From contig LGRX02028915.1 in assembly GCA_001247695.2 (NCBI GenBank), positions 1 to 36,042 on the forward strand: a stretch of DNA of 36,042 bases. Direction: 5' to 3'. The notes under the pieces are model-generated. The model was not told the origin of the DNA and made no database searches. It saw nothing but the letters and a program-made list of their open reading frames with translations. Below, piece after piece: positions 1-9,702 of the stretch (position 1 is its first letter; each line of letters starts with the position of its first letter). The stretch is from Cymbomonas tetramitiformis (lineage: Eukaryota; Chlorophyta; Pyramimonadophyceae; Pyramimonadales; Pyramimonadaceae). A program made the position numbers and the translations under genes.

Positions 1-2
1 AA

Positions 3-461
3 TGCAGACTGGACGGACGAAACACACCGGCACCAGCACACGGAAAGGACACCATACCACACTACGTGGACATAGTAATGCTAGAGGGAACTGAAAAGGG
101 GAATGAGCAGCCTGGGTACACACACCAAAAGGCAATGATGGAAGCGGGCCACATACACCTGATAGAGGTAACATACACAGACGAAATGAGTTGGGAGGAA
201 GCACTAAAGACGAAGTACACAAAATACACACCGCTAGTAAGACTACTAGAACTATATGGCTACAAGGTAACGCTACACGTGATGGTATTCGGCAATACGG
301 GAACGATATACGAACACACGGAGAAAATACTGACCAAACATTTAGGATTCGACAAACAAGAAGCCCTACACCTACTCAGGAAAATACATGACCTAGCGAC
401 AGGATTTGCAGTAAGCCTAAACAGACTATATAGAACTAAAACAGACAAGGAACCAGACTAA
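3..461 (+). CDS. LINE polyprotein C-terminus, restriction-like endonuclease end (partial)
   Basis: The frame is open from the window edge to a TAA at 459-461. The fragment resembles the C-terminal end of LINE polyproteins that carry a restriction-like endonuclease (RLE). I read a PD-like element (YVDIVML), then LIEVTY, then a Lys/Tyr-rich KTKYTKY stretch in the order seen in R2/NeSL/Dualen-type proteins. That fold nicks target DNA to prime reverse transcription. The usual Pro of the PD motif is Val here, so activity is uncertain. An internal GTG at 66 is not a likely start, because the protein clearly continues to the left. Family placement is inferred from motif order, not from a search. Confidence 0.6.
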   Translation, partial: CRLDGRNTPAPAHGKDTIPHYVDIVMLEGTEKGNEQPGYTHQKAMMEAGHIHLIEVTYTDEMSWEEALKTKYTKYTPLVRLLELYGYKVTLHVMVFGNTGTIYEHTEKILTKHLGFDKQEALHLLRKIHDLATGFAVSLNRLYRTKTDKEPD

Positions 462-3361
462 GGGACAAAGAAGAAGGAGTCAAGGGGACTCACAAAGCCC
501 CACACCCCGTCCAAGGGTGTCTCTTTTTCTTTTCTTTTTCTTTTTTCTTTTCTTTTCCTCGGAAGACCATGGAGCTTGAAGATATGCTGCATATATATAG
601 AAGCAGTATGCTGAGCTGTCCAGGTCATGCTGAAGGGAATGAGATGACAGCGATGAGAGAATTGGCACATTACCACAAATATACTGTCGTGCCCATTAGT
701 GGTGATAGGCAGGTCAGTAATCCAGTCAAGAGATACATCTAGCCATTTTGTCTTAGGCACAATATATCGTATATGTGCCTGACCATAAGGCTTGTGTCGT
801 CTCGTTTTCTGGCGTTGACAAACGGGGCACTCCCGAATGTACTGGATGGTTGCCGTTGTCATTCCTGGCCAATAGTATCGGCTACGCAGAAGATGAAGCA
901 TGCGATTTTTGCCTACATGACCAGAAGTAGTGGCTGAGTGGCACTCATGAAGGAGAATGTGGCGAAGCTGTGTGATCTCGCCGTCATCTGTGGGGACTTT
1001 AGCTGTAGGTGGAATGTACAGCTGTCTGCCATATATGGTCTTGCGGTAGATCAACCCCTGAATGAGCTCGAAGCTGAAGCTGCTGACTGACTGTGATGAA
1101 GTCGATGATGTCAGTTTAGCCAAAATAGTCTGTGCAAATGTATCACGATCATATTCGGATATAATGATGTCGTGTAGCTGATGAGCTGATGAAGAAGATA
1201 TAAGAGCAATGAATGTAGAATCTGCAGATGGCATGACTTCGTTGATGTCTATATGTTGCACACAATCAGTGAGTTTAAAGAGTGCAGAGATACGAGTGAG
1301 TGCGTCTGCAACCTTATTCTTATCGCCAGCAATGTGCTCTATACGGAAGTTGTACTCGGAGAGCTCATCCAACCACCTTGCCTGTTTGGGGCTCAGTGTG
1401 GATTTGGACTGGAAATAAACCAGTGGCTGATGATCTGAGCGTACAATAGTCTCAGGAGCTCCCAACAAAATGTGGCGAAAGAATCGGAAGCCCTCCACAA
1501 TGGCAAATAGCTCGATCTCAGGAATAGGCCAACGTCTCTGTGTATCGGATAGAGTGACGCTGTGATAACCACATGGCTTCATACCTTTTCCTTGATCCTG
1601 GAGTTTCACTTGACCAACGTGTGTGCCTGATCCATCGACCTCCATAATAGATGGCAGTTTCTGATCTGGAAGCTGTAGTACTGGAGCGTTACAGATGGCA
1701 CTTTTGAGGTTATCAAATGCCTGTTGCTGCTCAGATTCCCAGACAAACTCTGCATTATCTTTAAGGAGACGATTGAGCGGCTCGGCAACTTTGGAGAATT
1801 TTGGTATGAATCTCCTGAATTGACCGACCATGCCCAAGAATGACCGAAGGGATGACTTGCCATCTTTAGCCATACGGCGTAGAGGCTGCTTTCCAACGGT
1901 AGGACCATAAGACACTGGAGGCTGGATTGCCATGACAGCTCGGATTCTGTCTTCGATGATGGACAAGCCTGCTTCAGAGATGTGATGTCCGATAAAGTCT
2001 ATGGATCTGACGAACGACTCCACCTTGGAAGGCCTGATGATGAACTGGTGTTCTCTGCAACGCTGGAGAAACTGTCGGACATGACTCACGTGGCTGTCAA
2101 AGTCCGGACTGTATACGATAGTATCATCCATGAAAATGACAAGGAACCGATCGATGAAGTCGAAGAATGCCCGATTTCCTACACGTAGAGCTGTTGCAGG
2201 AGCATTGGTCAATCCGAAAGGCATAACTGTCCACTCATAGGAACCATATCTGGTGCGAATAGCTGTTTTGTGAATGTCATCTGGATGTATAGGGATCTTA
2301 TGGAAAAACTGATTGAAGTCAAATCTGCTAAACCATCGTGCACCTTTTAGCTGTTCAAGAAGGGTGTCGTGAGGTGGCAATGGATACGTGTCCTTAAGTG
2401 TGATGTTATTAAGGGCTCGATAATCACAGCACATCCTCCACTTCCCGCCTGGCTTAGGAGCGAAAATGATAGGACATCCATATGGAGATGATGACGGACG
2501 AAGGATACCCAAGTCGACATATTTGATGATCTGTCGTTTGAGCTCTTCCATCATGGGCACTGGTATGGTACGTACTGGCTGCGATGGCGGCTTGTGCCCG
2601 GGTTCAATGTTGATTCGATGATAACCACCTTCAAACCGTTCTGGCCTATGACCAGCTGGAAGATCCTCCTGGAATATGTCTGAAAAGTCTTCCCTCATTT
2701 GATCACGTGCTGCTGTGACCTCTGGGTCTTCCATAGTGGTGTCTGAGTCTGCTGCTGCGAAGACTAGTTCACCATCGACCTCTGAGAGAAAGAAGAGATA
2801 AGCTACGGCTTCTTCAGCCGAACCACTGGATCGAATACGACGCAGGTGCTTTCTCATGGTGGTGGCGCTGACCAATTCCATTTCAGGAAGGTCATCTGAG
2901 CCTGGAGTCTGTTCAACTCTGGATAATACTGTGCGAATACTGGAGCCTGATGAGTGCTTCCTAGTGATCGTCAGATTTTTGGTCTGGAAGTCAATGTGTG
3001 GATTTCTCCTCTCCAACCAATCTTGACCCAGAATGACAGTGAATGGTTTCATGTCAATGATGTAGAAATCTTCTGTATCCTTATACTTACCCAGCGTAAA
3101 TGTAGCCTTGGGAAGATAGGATGTGCATGGTAGTTGGCTTCCTCCAGCCAATCCCACTGAAAACGATGAAGAATCTGTGGGTGCTATACCAAGCTGAGCA
3201 GCGAACTGTCTGTCAATGAAAGACGATGTAGCTCCTGGATCTACCAATATGTGAGTACTGGGAGTACACCATTTCCCTTTGTACAACAACAGCTTTTTCT
3301 GTGATTTCAGCTGTGCTGTCTGAGACTGCATCTGTGAGATGTGCTCTGAGGGAGTGTCCAT
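458..3361 (-). pseudogene. pol: gypsy-1 Pol polyprotein (protease-RT-RNase H-integrase), 3' truncated
   Basis: Retrotransposon Pol; it copies element RNA into DNA and integrates it. Domains in order: aspartic protease with DPGATSSF (about residue 42) and ILGQDWL (about 110); reverse transcriptase about 265-460 with FMDD as the YxDD box (about 409); RNase H with EVDGSG (about 574) ending at VADALTRI (about 687); integrase zinc module H-x-H/C-x2-C (about 802-849) and the first catalytic Asp in SLDWITDLP (about 878). The frame then reads HGLPR and passes into the antisense of the LINE-A tail, giving Lys/Arg-rich nonsense. The second Asp and the Glu of the DDE triad are missing, so integrase cannot work. 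The Met at 3361 is not a sure start, because the frame stays open upstream without another ATG. Confidence 0.9.
462..560 (+). repeat. LINE-A 3' UTR and T/C-rich tail
   Basis: After the stop come about 60 bp of unique sequence, then a run of irregular TTTTC/TTTTTC units (about 521-558). A simple-sequence tail in place of poly(A) is common for LINEs. The tail ends where gypsy-1 coding sequence (antisense) begins, which marks the insertion boundary. A similar T/C-rich run lies at about 4449-4478 without LINE coding sequence beside it. Confidence 0.55.
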
Positions 3362-3575
3362 CTGCTGAAACTGTAATGTCAGACTGGAAAGGACTTCTTC
3401 CGAGATACTCTCAACCCGGCCACTTGCTTCAGTGGCATCTTCAGGCTGATTTATCTTGGGGGTTCTCTCAACACTGGTACCTGTGCAGTACCCTGAGAGT
3501 TTCCCTGAGGAGCTGGAGCTGAAGCTGGAGCTGGAGTTGCAACTGCTGCATTGATGCTGTGCTGACTCTTCAGTT
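561..3575 (-). mobile_element. Truncated Ty3/gypsy LTR retrotransposon (gypsy-1)
   Basis: The minus strand encodes protease, reverse transcriptase, RNase H and the first half of integrase in Ty3/gypsy order. Neither LTR is visible. The 3' side is cut by the LINE-A tail at about 560. The 5' side ends near 3575, where a repeat with TTTGGG units starts. No gag zinc knuckle is seen. Its sequence is clearly distinct from the two methyltransferase-bearing gypsy elements further right. Confidence 0.85.
3362..3574 (-). other. In-frame extension upstream of gypsy-1 Pol, serine-rich
   Basis: Reading the minus strand in the Pol frame, codons stay open through a Ser-rich stretch (3500-3545) up to the repeat at 3575. 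I see no CCHC zinc knuckle and no ATG. It may be the gag-protease linker of gypsy-1, with the rest of gag lost. Confidence 0.45.
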
Positions 3576-3838
3576 AAGGCAGATGTTTTGGGTTTGGGTT
3601 TGGGTTCGAACCCAAACGCAAAGATGCCAAACAGCCGAGGGCTTCCCGTGCGTCCTAGAGCACGAAACTTGGCACAAATACTGCCAAGGGATATATCTTT
3701 AGGTTACCTGAAGCTCAAGGCTTCAAGTTACTTGTGCGCCCAACGCGCAATTTATTTCTAAGGCAGATGTTTTGGGTTTGGGTTTGGGTTCGAACACAAA
3801 CCCAAACCCAAAGATGCCAAACAGCCGAGGGTTTCCCC
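3575..3838. repeat. Two direct repeats (about 80 bp, 184 bp apart) with TTTGGG palindrome
   Basis: Copies begin at 3575 and 3759 with TAAGGCAGATG followed by TTTGGG units. They share GATGCCAAACAGCCGAGGG and diverge around 3653 and 3838. In the second copy the TTTGGG run faces an inverted CCCAAA run across a TTCGAACA centre, making a hairpin with arms near 18 bp. The first copy has a shorter, damaged right arm. The origin is unknown; it may be a small mobile or foldback repeat. Confidence 0.7.
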
Positions 3839-3956
3839 TGCGTGTGCATGTGTGTTAATTCATATGAAATATTCCATGGAATACATGTGAATATCCCGCA
3901 CAAACGGGAAGCGCTCGGCTGTTTTGTAATTTTAGGGTGCACCCAAAATACAAAAC

Positions 3957-3988
3957 GCATCTTTGAAACTCGGAAGTTTCAAAGATGC
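3957..3988. repeat. Perfect 14-bp inverted repeat, 4-nt loop
   Basis: GCATCTTTGAAACT (3957-3970) is followed after CGGA by its exact reverse complement (3975-3988). It would form a tight hairpin in RNA or single-stranded DNA. No gene lies next to it. Confidence 0.75.
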
Positions 3989-4015
3989 TTGCCGGTCGCG
4001 TGCAGCAGTAAAAGG

Positions 4016-4133
4016 CAAGGCAAAGGTTTTAGGATATGGAAGAAGTAGGAATAGTTTTCAGAAGCACTAGAATACTTTTCATATGCTTCTGAAAACTATT
4101 CCTACTTCCGCTAAATCTTAAACCCTTTGCCTT
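4016..4133. repeat. Long hairpin with 25-bp perfect core arms
   Basis: The 25-nt arm at 4042-4066 is repeated exactly in inverted form at 4084-4108, around a 17-nt A/T-rich loop. Imperfect pairing continues outward: a GGCAAAGGTTTTAGGAT-like stretch before the left arm pairs with AATCTTAAACCCTTTGCC after the right arm. The total stem is about 50 bp. It could be a foldback element or a small-RNA precursor; no flanking duplication was found. Confidence 0.75.
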
Positions 4134-4152
4134 TCCCTTTCCCTTCATTAAC

Positions 4153-4240
4153 AGACGTAAAGTGTCTCTCTGGACGTAAAGTGTCTCACTGGTAACACGA
4201 GTGTGTGTCAAGCGCTATCATACAGACGTAATGTGTCGCA
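4153..4240. repeat. Short direct repeats of GACGTAAAGTGTCTC
   Basis: GACGTAAAGTGTCTC occurs at 4153 and 4173 (20-bp spacing), and a variant, GACGTAATGTGTCGC, at about 4225. The function is unknown. Confidence 0.6.
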
Positions 4241-4964
4241 GTATGACAGATTTTACGGGAAAACGAATGGCGGCCGAATTTACCGCGGCATTAAAAATGC
4301 TGGAAATGCCCGATTAAATCGCGGAGCTCTGTAATTCAGAAAACCGACGAGCAGGTCAGATTCAGGATCGCGAGCTGTCGCGACCGTCGAGCGCTTAGGA
4401 CGGGATGCTTAGGACGGGCGCACGGGTGCGTTATCAATTTTACGGGCGTGGGGTTTTTCTTTTTTTCTTTTTCTTTTATCTAATATGCAATTTTGAAATG
4501 GGACAGGGTACGGGCGCTGGGAAGATGACACGAGGTAGATGTCAGTCGTTGCCTGGGTTGACAATGCGCACGTTGGCCAACTTGTTGACAACTTGCAGAC
4601 AAATGATGACTGCATGTGACGGCTGCGTTATATCGCGTGAGAGACAGCGACACAGTGACCGCAATGAACGTCGCCGGCAGCAGACGTACGGCAATTTGTC
4701 TCCAATTTTAATTAAGACTGTATTTGTAGTGTAACTGGCTGACAAGCCGATATGAAGGCGCGGTGCTTTGGACCCTCCCGTCTCCTCCTCTGTATCAATA
4801 AGGGAATTGTATCGGTTGCTGAATTGCTTATCGATCTATTTTTAAGACTTGCCCATGGGGGCCCCCCACACCCCATTACTACGGATAAATTTTAAGTCGC
4901 CTGGTGGGGCTCCGCCCCCCACACCCCCATTACGGAACGTTTCTTTCAACCGTTGTCAACATCG

Positions 4965-5180
4965 TGTCGCAAACGCGTGTGCATGATGGGACGAATACTC
5001 TCGGACCCGAGCAATCTTAACACTCGCGGATAATCATAAGTTCGTCATTAACATTCACTGTTATCGGTAACTGTCCGAGCAATCTCAACACAGCACAAGA
5101 TCGTAGAGCTACAATTTTTGAAATTCTGATATTCTGAGATCGAACACTAAGCTCTTTCATGCAAGCCCAGATTTCCAACA
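4965..5180 (-). repeat. LTR copy of the gypsy-2 family
   Basis: 216 bp, starting TG and ending CA, nearly identical to 5712-5929; I count one short indel near 5107 and one substitution. Given the orientation of gypsy-2, it reads as an LTR on the minus strand (TGTTGGAAATC start). It is not next to a polypurine tract or coding sequence, and its flanking 5-mers (CATCG and TGAAA) do not match. It may be a solo or truncated LTR. Confidence 0.7.
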
Positions 5181-5711
5181 TGAAAAAGAATAAAAACAGC
5201 AGTAAAATATATTCATCAAAAATCGGTATAATAACCACAAAGTACGAATTATTGTACAAAGCTGTGAGCAGAACTGTTTTCGCAGTCTAGCACTGGCTGG
5301 CACACGAACCGCCTCCTAGTGCTGGCGAGCAGCAAAACAATAATGAGTCCACTAGCCTGACCTACAGTCAGAGCTTACTTATATCTCAATGCTCTGTCAC
5401 ATTTCCCAAAACTGTAACGGGTTCTAGCCCCGAAATCTTCATCTGGCCAATGGAAAGTCATTATTCCATGCCAGTTCTAACAATGTTACCGTTCACCACA
5501 TTCTGATTGACACGTCAGTGGCAAGGTGGTCACTGTCATCTTCTTCTTATCCTTCCTGGTCACGGGATAATGACCATATCTTTTCTGGCAGGTCTGCATC
5601 TCTCGAGCAGTCATCTTACGCGAAGCCTGTCATACTTGTCATCTCTGTCACGTGTGTCACCAGCTGGACAAACTCGGCGCGGTACCATGAGAAGCCGGCG
5701 TTTGTTACAGC
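5181..5711. other. Gene-free stretch between two LTR copies
   Basis: This is 531 bp with no convincing reading frame. It contains a small palindrome, GTACGAATTATTGTAC (about 5242-5257). No primer-binding site was recognised at either LTR edge. It may be host DNA, or the internal remnant of a small LTR-flanked element. Confidence 0.4.
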
Positions 5712-5929
5712 TGTCGCAAACGCGTGTGCATGATGGGACGAATACTCTCGGACCCGAGCAATCTTAACACTCGCGGATAATCATAAGTTCGTCATTAACA
5801 TTCACTGTTATCGGTAACTGTCCGAGCAATCTCAACACAGCACAAGATCGTAGAGCTACAAAATCTTTGAAATTCTGATATTCTGAGATCGAACGCTAAG
5901 CTCTTTCATGCAAGCCCAGATTTCCAACA
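5712..5929 (-). repeat. 3' LTR of gypsy-2
   Basis: 218 bp with TG...CA ends. On the minus strand it starts TGTTGGAAATC directly after a purine tract and 3' of the gypsy-2 coding region, as a 3' LTR should. It is a near-identical copy of 4965-5180. No second copy was found at the far side of gypsy-2, which is truncated there. Confidence 0.75.
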
Positions 5930-5937
5930 TCCCCCAT
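5930..5937 (-). promoter_or_regulatory. Polypurine tract of gypsy-2
   Basis: On the minus strand, ATGGGGGA sits immediately before the LTR start TGTTGG. This is the expected primer for plus-strand DNA synthesis in LTR retrotransposons. It lies about 30 bp after the stop codon of the methyltransferase frame. Confidence 0.7.
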
Positions 5938-5966
5938 CTGTAGCTGCTGCGTGCAGTAGCACAGAC

Positions 5967-6497
5967 TCAAATATGGGCTTGTTCAGCATATTGGGTCGTA
6001 TCACCATCTGCCATGAACTTGCCCAAACTGAAAGTGAACATACCAATGCCTTCACCTTCTCCACCCTGTAACATCCTGGCTCTAACCAGCGGATTCTTGA
6101 ATACCAAGACCCACATGCACCTGCGGCCGATAGGTCCATGTTCCAAATGTCCAATCACATGTAAGCGTCCAGTCTGACTCAATCGTCTGAAGTACGCGGC
6201 TCTGCTCTCGGTCATGTCTGTCAAGTAATAAGAGGGAACATGGACACATGCCACCACACGACTGGCCATAACTGCCAATGGAAACGCGATATCCAGCGCT
6301 GCAAACCAAGGCGAAGTCACCACTGCATCACAGACACCATACTTCTCCTTCCATATGCGATAGTTACCTGGCTGAAGTGCGTCACGCGCCTCAGACCAAC
6401 CCAGCTGAGAGTTCCAGTCATTATTCATAAATCTCAACTGCGGCCATTGCTCCACCATCACCTCACTGATGACCCCAGTACCTGCCCATGGGTCCAC
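5967..6497 (-). pseudogene. Rossmann methyltransferase domain at the 3' end of gypsy-2
   Basis: The frame has motif I as DPWAGTG at its start (about 6474-6496), and a motif IV-like VVTSPWF (about 6303-6323) followed by LDIAFPL. That is the layout of class I SAM-dependent methyltransferases acting on amino groups of DNA (TSPPY/NPPF types), in the order motif I then IV. The second Pro of the usual PP pair is Trp here, so substrate and activity are open. The frame belongs to the upstream integrase/PHD frame: that frame reads on to just before motif I, and one missing G in GTGTGGACCC (near 6484) explains the break. It ends at 5967, about 30 bp before the polypurine tract. The gypsy-3 homologue shares DALQP and TSPxF..LDIA.PL. 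Confidence 0.65.
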
Positions 6498-8563
6498 ACG
6501 CCATCGATGGACTTCCAGTCCACCTCTGTCGCCAAGCGCCTCACCTCGGAGGGCACTGTGATGACCAGCTCAAGCCCCCACTGCAGTGCGCTAGCTTCTC
6601 GCACCTGAGCCTTGGTCATATGTCTCAATTCTCCTCGTTTCTCAACTTCTTCTTCAGCCAAAGCAGGCACACGAGGTGCATCCCTCAGCTGCCTTGCCGT
6701 TGCCTTATGTTCCCGGTATTTCTTGCTCAGCACCGTGCGATGCCCCTCATTCCAGTGCCCTGGCATGAAGATCTGCACGGCCTCAGAGAGCTTGTCCTGT
6801 CTACCCCAATCAATCTGATCTGGCATGTAGAGAAACATGTCCTTCTCATCCAGTAGCATATCCCTGGACGAGATGGCATGCCATGGCTGCGACTTATCTC
6901 CCTTCACCACCCGACGGGGGCCCACGTCTGCTGGAAGCAGGCGCATATCCGAGGATAGCTTCTCATTCAGCTGTTGTTCCTTCATTCCCAATCTGTCCTC
7001 CAGGACCCAAGAGCTCTTGGTTTCCTGGGCTTGCACCTCAGCATTGGCAGCTTGCATCCTCGTGCCTGAGCACCTATGACATAGCCACTCGCCTTCTGGT
7101 ACTTCATTCAATGCTGGGGTAAGACACCACAAATGGTACCCCTTGTTGCACGCGTCGCACAACAACATCTCTGCTTCTCCATCAGTCTTCCTGCACACTT
7201 CACATGCAAGGTGTCTACTGGGCACGGCTGCACTGCAGTCATAATGGTCCTTCACCTGCAGGTGACATGGCGCGATGCTCTGCACAGTGCTCTTTTCCCT
7301 TAACGTGGTGGCGTCCTCGAGCACCACGACACCATCTCGCTGTATCTTGACCAGCTTCAGGATGGCGGACTTGGTCGCGACTTCCATGCCGCTGCGAGGT
7401 TTCTGTCTGATGTAGACGAAATCGCCCACTTTGAACTGGTGTGGCCTAGGCTCATGCCCCCCACCCCTTCTCCCTTCATAATGTAACGTATCACGATGCT
7501 GTGCTACTTCCAGGCTGCAACCAGCGTGCACCATCAGTCGCCTCACCACCTGTGCTCTCTGGAGGAGGTCCTTGACTCGGGCATCCTTGTCGTCTTCGAC
7601 CCCAGCACTGAAATCTATGCTGGGCGCCTGCTTCAAATCTGGCGGCACCACTGCCTCTTGGGCAAACAGCAAGGTGAACGGCGCCACTCCCGTGGACTCT
7701 TGGCGTGCTGCATTGTAGCTCAGCACCAGCGGCCAGAGCTGCTCATCCCACTCATAATCGAGGCCCTTCTCCAAGGCGAGCTTCTTGAAGCAAAACTTCA
7801 TTGTGCGCACCACTCGCTCGGTAAGCCCATTGCCTTCTGGCGAGTCTGGCGAGGTGACTCGTCTGTCTATCAGACAGTCTCTGCATAGCTGCTTGAACTC
7901 ACCCTCGAACTCCTTGCCTCCATCCACCAAGCACTCTGCTGGCGCACCGAACACAGCCAGGACATGACTGCGAAATGCCGCTGCGATGGTCCTTGCTTCC
8001 TTGTCGGGAATGGGCACACAGACTATGAATCTGGTGTAGTGCTCGGTCATGATGAGCACTCTGTTGTTGCCAGCCTTGGTCCCCCTCTTCGAAGGCCATG
8101 CCAAGTCCAGTGACCAACGATACATGAACGACACGATCTCGAGAGGGGACAAACACGCCTCCTCCCTTGCGTAGTGGGTCTTCACGCGCTGGCAAGTCTC
8201 ACACTGAGTAACCACCGCCTCCACGTCCTTCTTCAGGTCGGCCCACCAATGGCGCTGCCACAGAAGATGCTGCGTACGCCTTATTCCCCAATGGCCAGTT
8301 CTGGAGTGGTACGCCTTGACCAATGCAAGACGGTCAGCAGGTTTGGGTATCCTCACCTCCTTGCCCGACAGCGTGATCATGTAAATCTCGTCTGTAGCCT
8401 CATCCCATCGATGTCGTGCTGCACGCCTCCTTACACGGCGAACTTCATCCTCTGGCAATTTCACGCTGCCATTGGACTTCAGCCATCTGAGGCACCACTC
8501 ATCGTCATGCACGTCTCGATGCTTGTCGCGGTCAGCCTGCTGTTCAGCAACACTGGCCATCAA
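6458..8563 (-). pseudogene. Integrase with PHD finger (gypsy-2)
   Basis: 701 codons. The integrase zinc module (HSRTGH ... C-x2-C) lies at about 8180-8312. The catalytic core has Asp in WSLDLAWP (about 8105), Asp in CLVDGGKEF (about 7920) and Glu in GNGLTERV (about 7822), with 34 residues between the last two. All three DDE residues are present. An SH3-like C-terminal part (KVGDFVYIR ... CHL) follows. A PHD finger comes next at about 7068-7205, with CEVC, LLCDAC, GYHLWC and CHRC as the eight zinc ligands; such fingers usually read histone H3 tails and could steer integration to chosen chromatin. The linker after it contains MPGHW, shared with gypsy-3. The start overlaps the upstream methyltransferase frame by about 20 nt. 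The end is a frameshift into the Rossmann methyltransferase. Confidence 0.85.
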
Positions 8564-9701
8564 GCAAGTCCGCGAATCTGGTGGTACACGCCAATCTGGG
8601 GAGTCTCATCTCCGTGTCTTCGCCAGGCGGACTCCAAGCAGGCACGTCAGCGCGCACTGCTGGAGTTGCACCCTCCTTCACGAAGTGGCTCTCGTGCCTC
8701 TGGCGGTACTGCTCAATGGCGTAGCGCTGCCACTCCTGCTTCTTCTTCTTGGTTCCAGCCTTCTGCCGCTGGGCCCCAATTCCCTCTGCACCTTTCTGCC
8801 CTTGTGAGCACATTATCTGCAGCTTCTCTTCCCAGTCACGGTGGCTCATGGTCTTCGCCACCTGCTGAGTATATGCATTCGAATTCTCAACCCATTCCGC
8901 CAGCAAAGCTTGCCTCTGCTGAAGGTCCGACCTCGCGTGGTCTGCCCAGTTGTTGTCTACAGCGATAGGCTGTCCTGGGGAATTCTCCGCCACTGGGGAC
9001 TCCTCGCTGTGAGGGAGCCCCTTCCTGCTCGCTTCTGCGACTGACATCAGCAGTTCCATTGCCCTGCGATCCATGGCCAGGCCCAGAATGCTCGCCAATT
9101 CTACGTCGTTCAGGCCATCAGCCATGCGTAGCTCACTTGCGCTGTAGCCCATGGCTCGCGCCTTCTCGTCGAGGTTCACTTCTCGAGATTCTTCCTCGGT
9201 GTCCTCATCGTCATGGTTACGCACCACGGTGCCCATTCTTGCTCTTCTGAATGCTCTCGACCCTTGCGTCGCCATGATGGTGGGAAGAGTCCTCAGCGGT
9301 TCTCCCACCACGTTCACCACGTAGTGAGGCGCGCGGTCTGTTCTTATCACTGGTATGGGCTGCCAGCCCTTGCATAGGATTGACGATACGACTCGTCCTT
9401 CTGGTCTCGCCACCTTGCTCATCACGGAGCGAAACTGGTGGATCTGGAACAGGTTGCTCCAGTACGCTCGCAATCGATGTGCGTAGGCGCCTGCTTGTGC
9501 TGCATCAAAGGACACTGGTCGGCCAATGACGCTGGCAATGTACGGGAACACCTCGTCCCTGATCTTGGTCCCGGGTCTGTGCGACAATGGGGAAACGTTC
9601 TCCAGGATGTAGCCTGGGGGCCTCTGCTGCTATAGCTGCTGCAGCGTGGATAGAAGCCGAACCACTTCATAAAATACTTTGTTGTGCCTGCCATCCAGGC
9701 C
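8544..9701 (-). pseudogene. DNMT3/DRM-like C5-cytosine methyltransferase, 5' truncated, with stop (gypsy-2)
   Basis: Motifs seen: GLDGRH with a helix (just after motif IV, at 9701-9650), ILENV as motif VI with the catalytic Glu (about 9600-9615), AHRLRAYWSNL as motif VIII (matches the AHRARYFWGNL type of DNMT3), LRTLPTIMAT as motif IX, and EKARAMGY ... ILGLAMDRR towards motif X. The catalytic Cys loop would lie beyond the truncation at 9702. A TAG (9632-9630) interrupts the frame, apparently a CAG-to-TAG change. The frame continues below the stop from a TTG at 9587, and the homology runs through both sides of the stop. After the methyltransferase, a Lys/Gln-rich linker leads to the integrase frame with a +1 shift at about 8555. 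DNMT3-type enzymes methylate cytosine de novo. Confidence 0.8.
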
Positions 9702-9702
9702 T

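Larger units (their letters stand above)
1..560 (+). mobile_element. 3' end of a LINE (LINE-A), 5' part outside the window
   Basis: The segment holds the last ~150 codons of a LINE polyprotein, a short 3' UTR and a T/C-rich tail. To its right the minus-strand gypsy-1 integrase stops abruptly at about 561, so LINE-A appears to have inserted into gypsy-1. The rest of that integrase would then lie left of the window. The first codons (Cys-Arg-Leu-Asp-Gly) match the last codons of the window (Cys-Arg-His-Asp-Gly). LINE-A therefore begins here at nearly the point where the related LINE-B runs off the right end, in the same orientation. No target-site duplication can be checked because the left end is missing. 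Confidence 0.75.
3839..4964. other. Gene-free stretch, unclassified
   Basis: No reading frame here resembles a known protein. The stretch holds the two hairpins listed separately, a near-palindrome at about 3928-3950 around GGGTGCACCC, short direct repeats at 4153-4240, a T/C-rich run near 4449-4478, and G/C runs at about 4857-4926 (CATGGGGGCCCCCC and GGGGCTCCGCCCCC). It is probably fragments of old repeats. Confidence 0.5.
5712..9702 (-). mobile_element. Ty3/gypsy-type element carrying two methyltransferase domains (gypsy-2), 5' truncated
   Basis: Minus-strand order is: C5-cytosine methyltransferase (cut off at its 5' side), integrase with zinc module and DDE triad, PHD finger, Rossmann methyltransferase, polypurine tract and LTR. 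The element ends at about 9702, where plus-strand RNase H sequence of gypsy-3 begins. Gag, protease and reverse transcriptase are absent. One stop and two frameshifts show that this copy is dead. The same domain order in gypsy-3 shows that the arrangement is an element design and not a chance fusion. Confidence 0.85.

Noticed and set aside
3585..3812. TTTGGG units as telomere-type repeats
   Set aside because: Only about three units occur per copy and they face an inverted CCCAAA run, which fits a foldback structure better than a telomere array.
4965..5929. A compact TRIM-type element made of the two LTRs and the 531 bp between them
   Set aside because: No matching target duplication (CATCG versus TCCCC) and no primer-binding site; gypsy-2 coding sequence and polypurine tract explain the right LTR.
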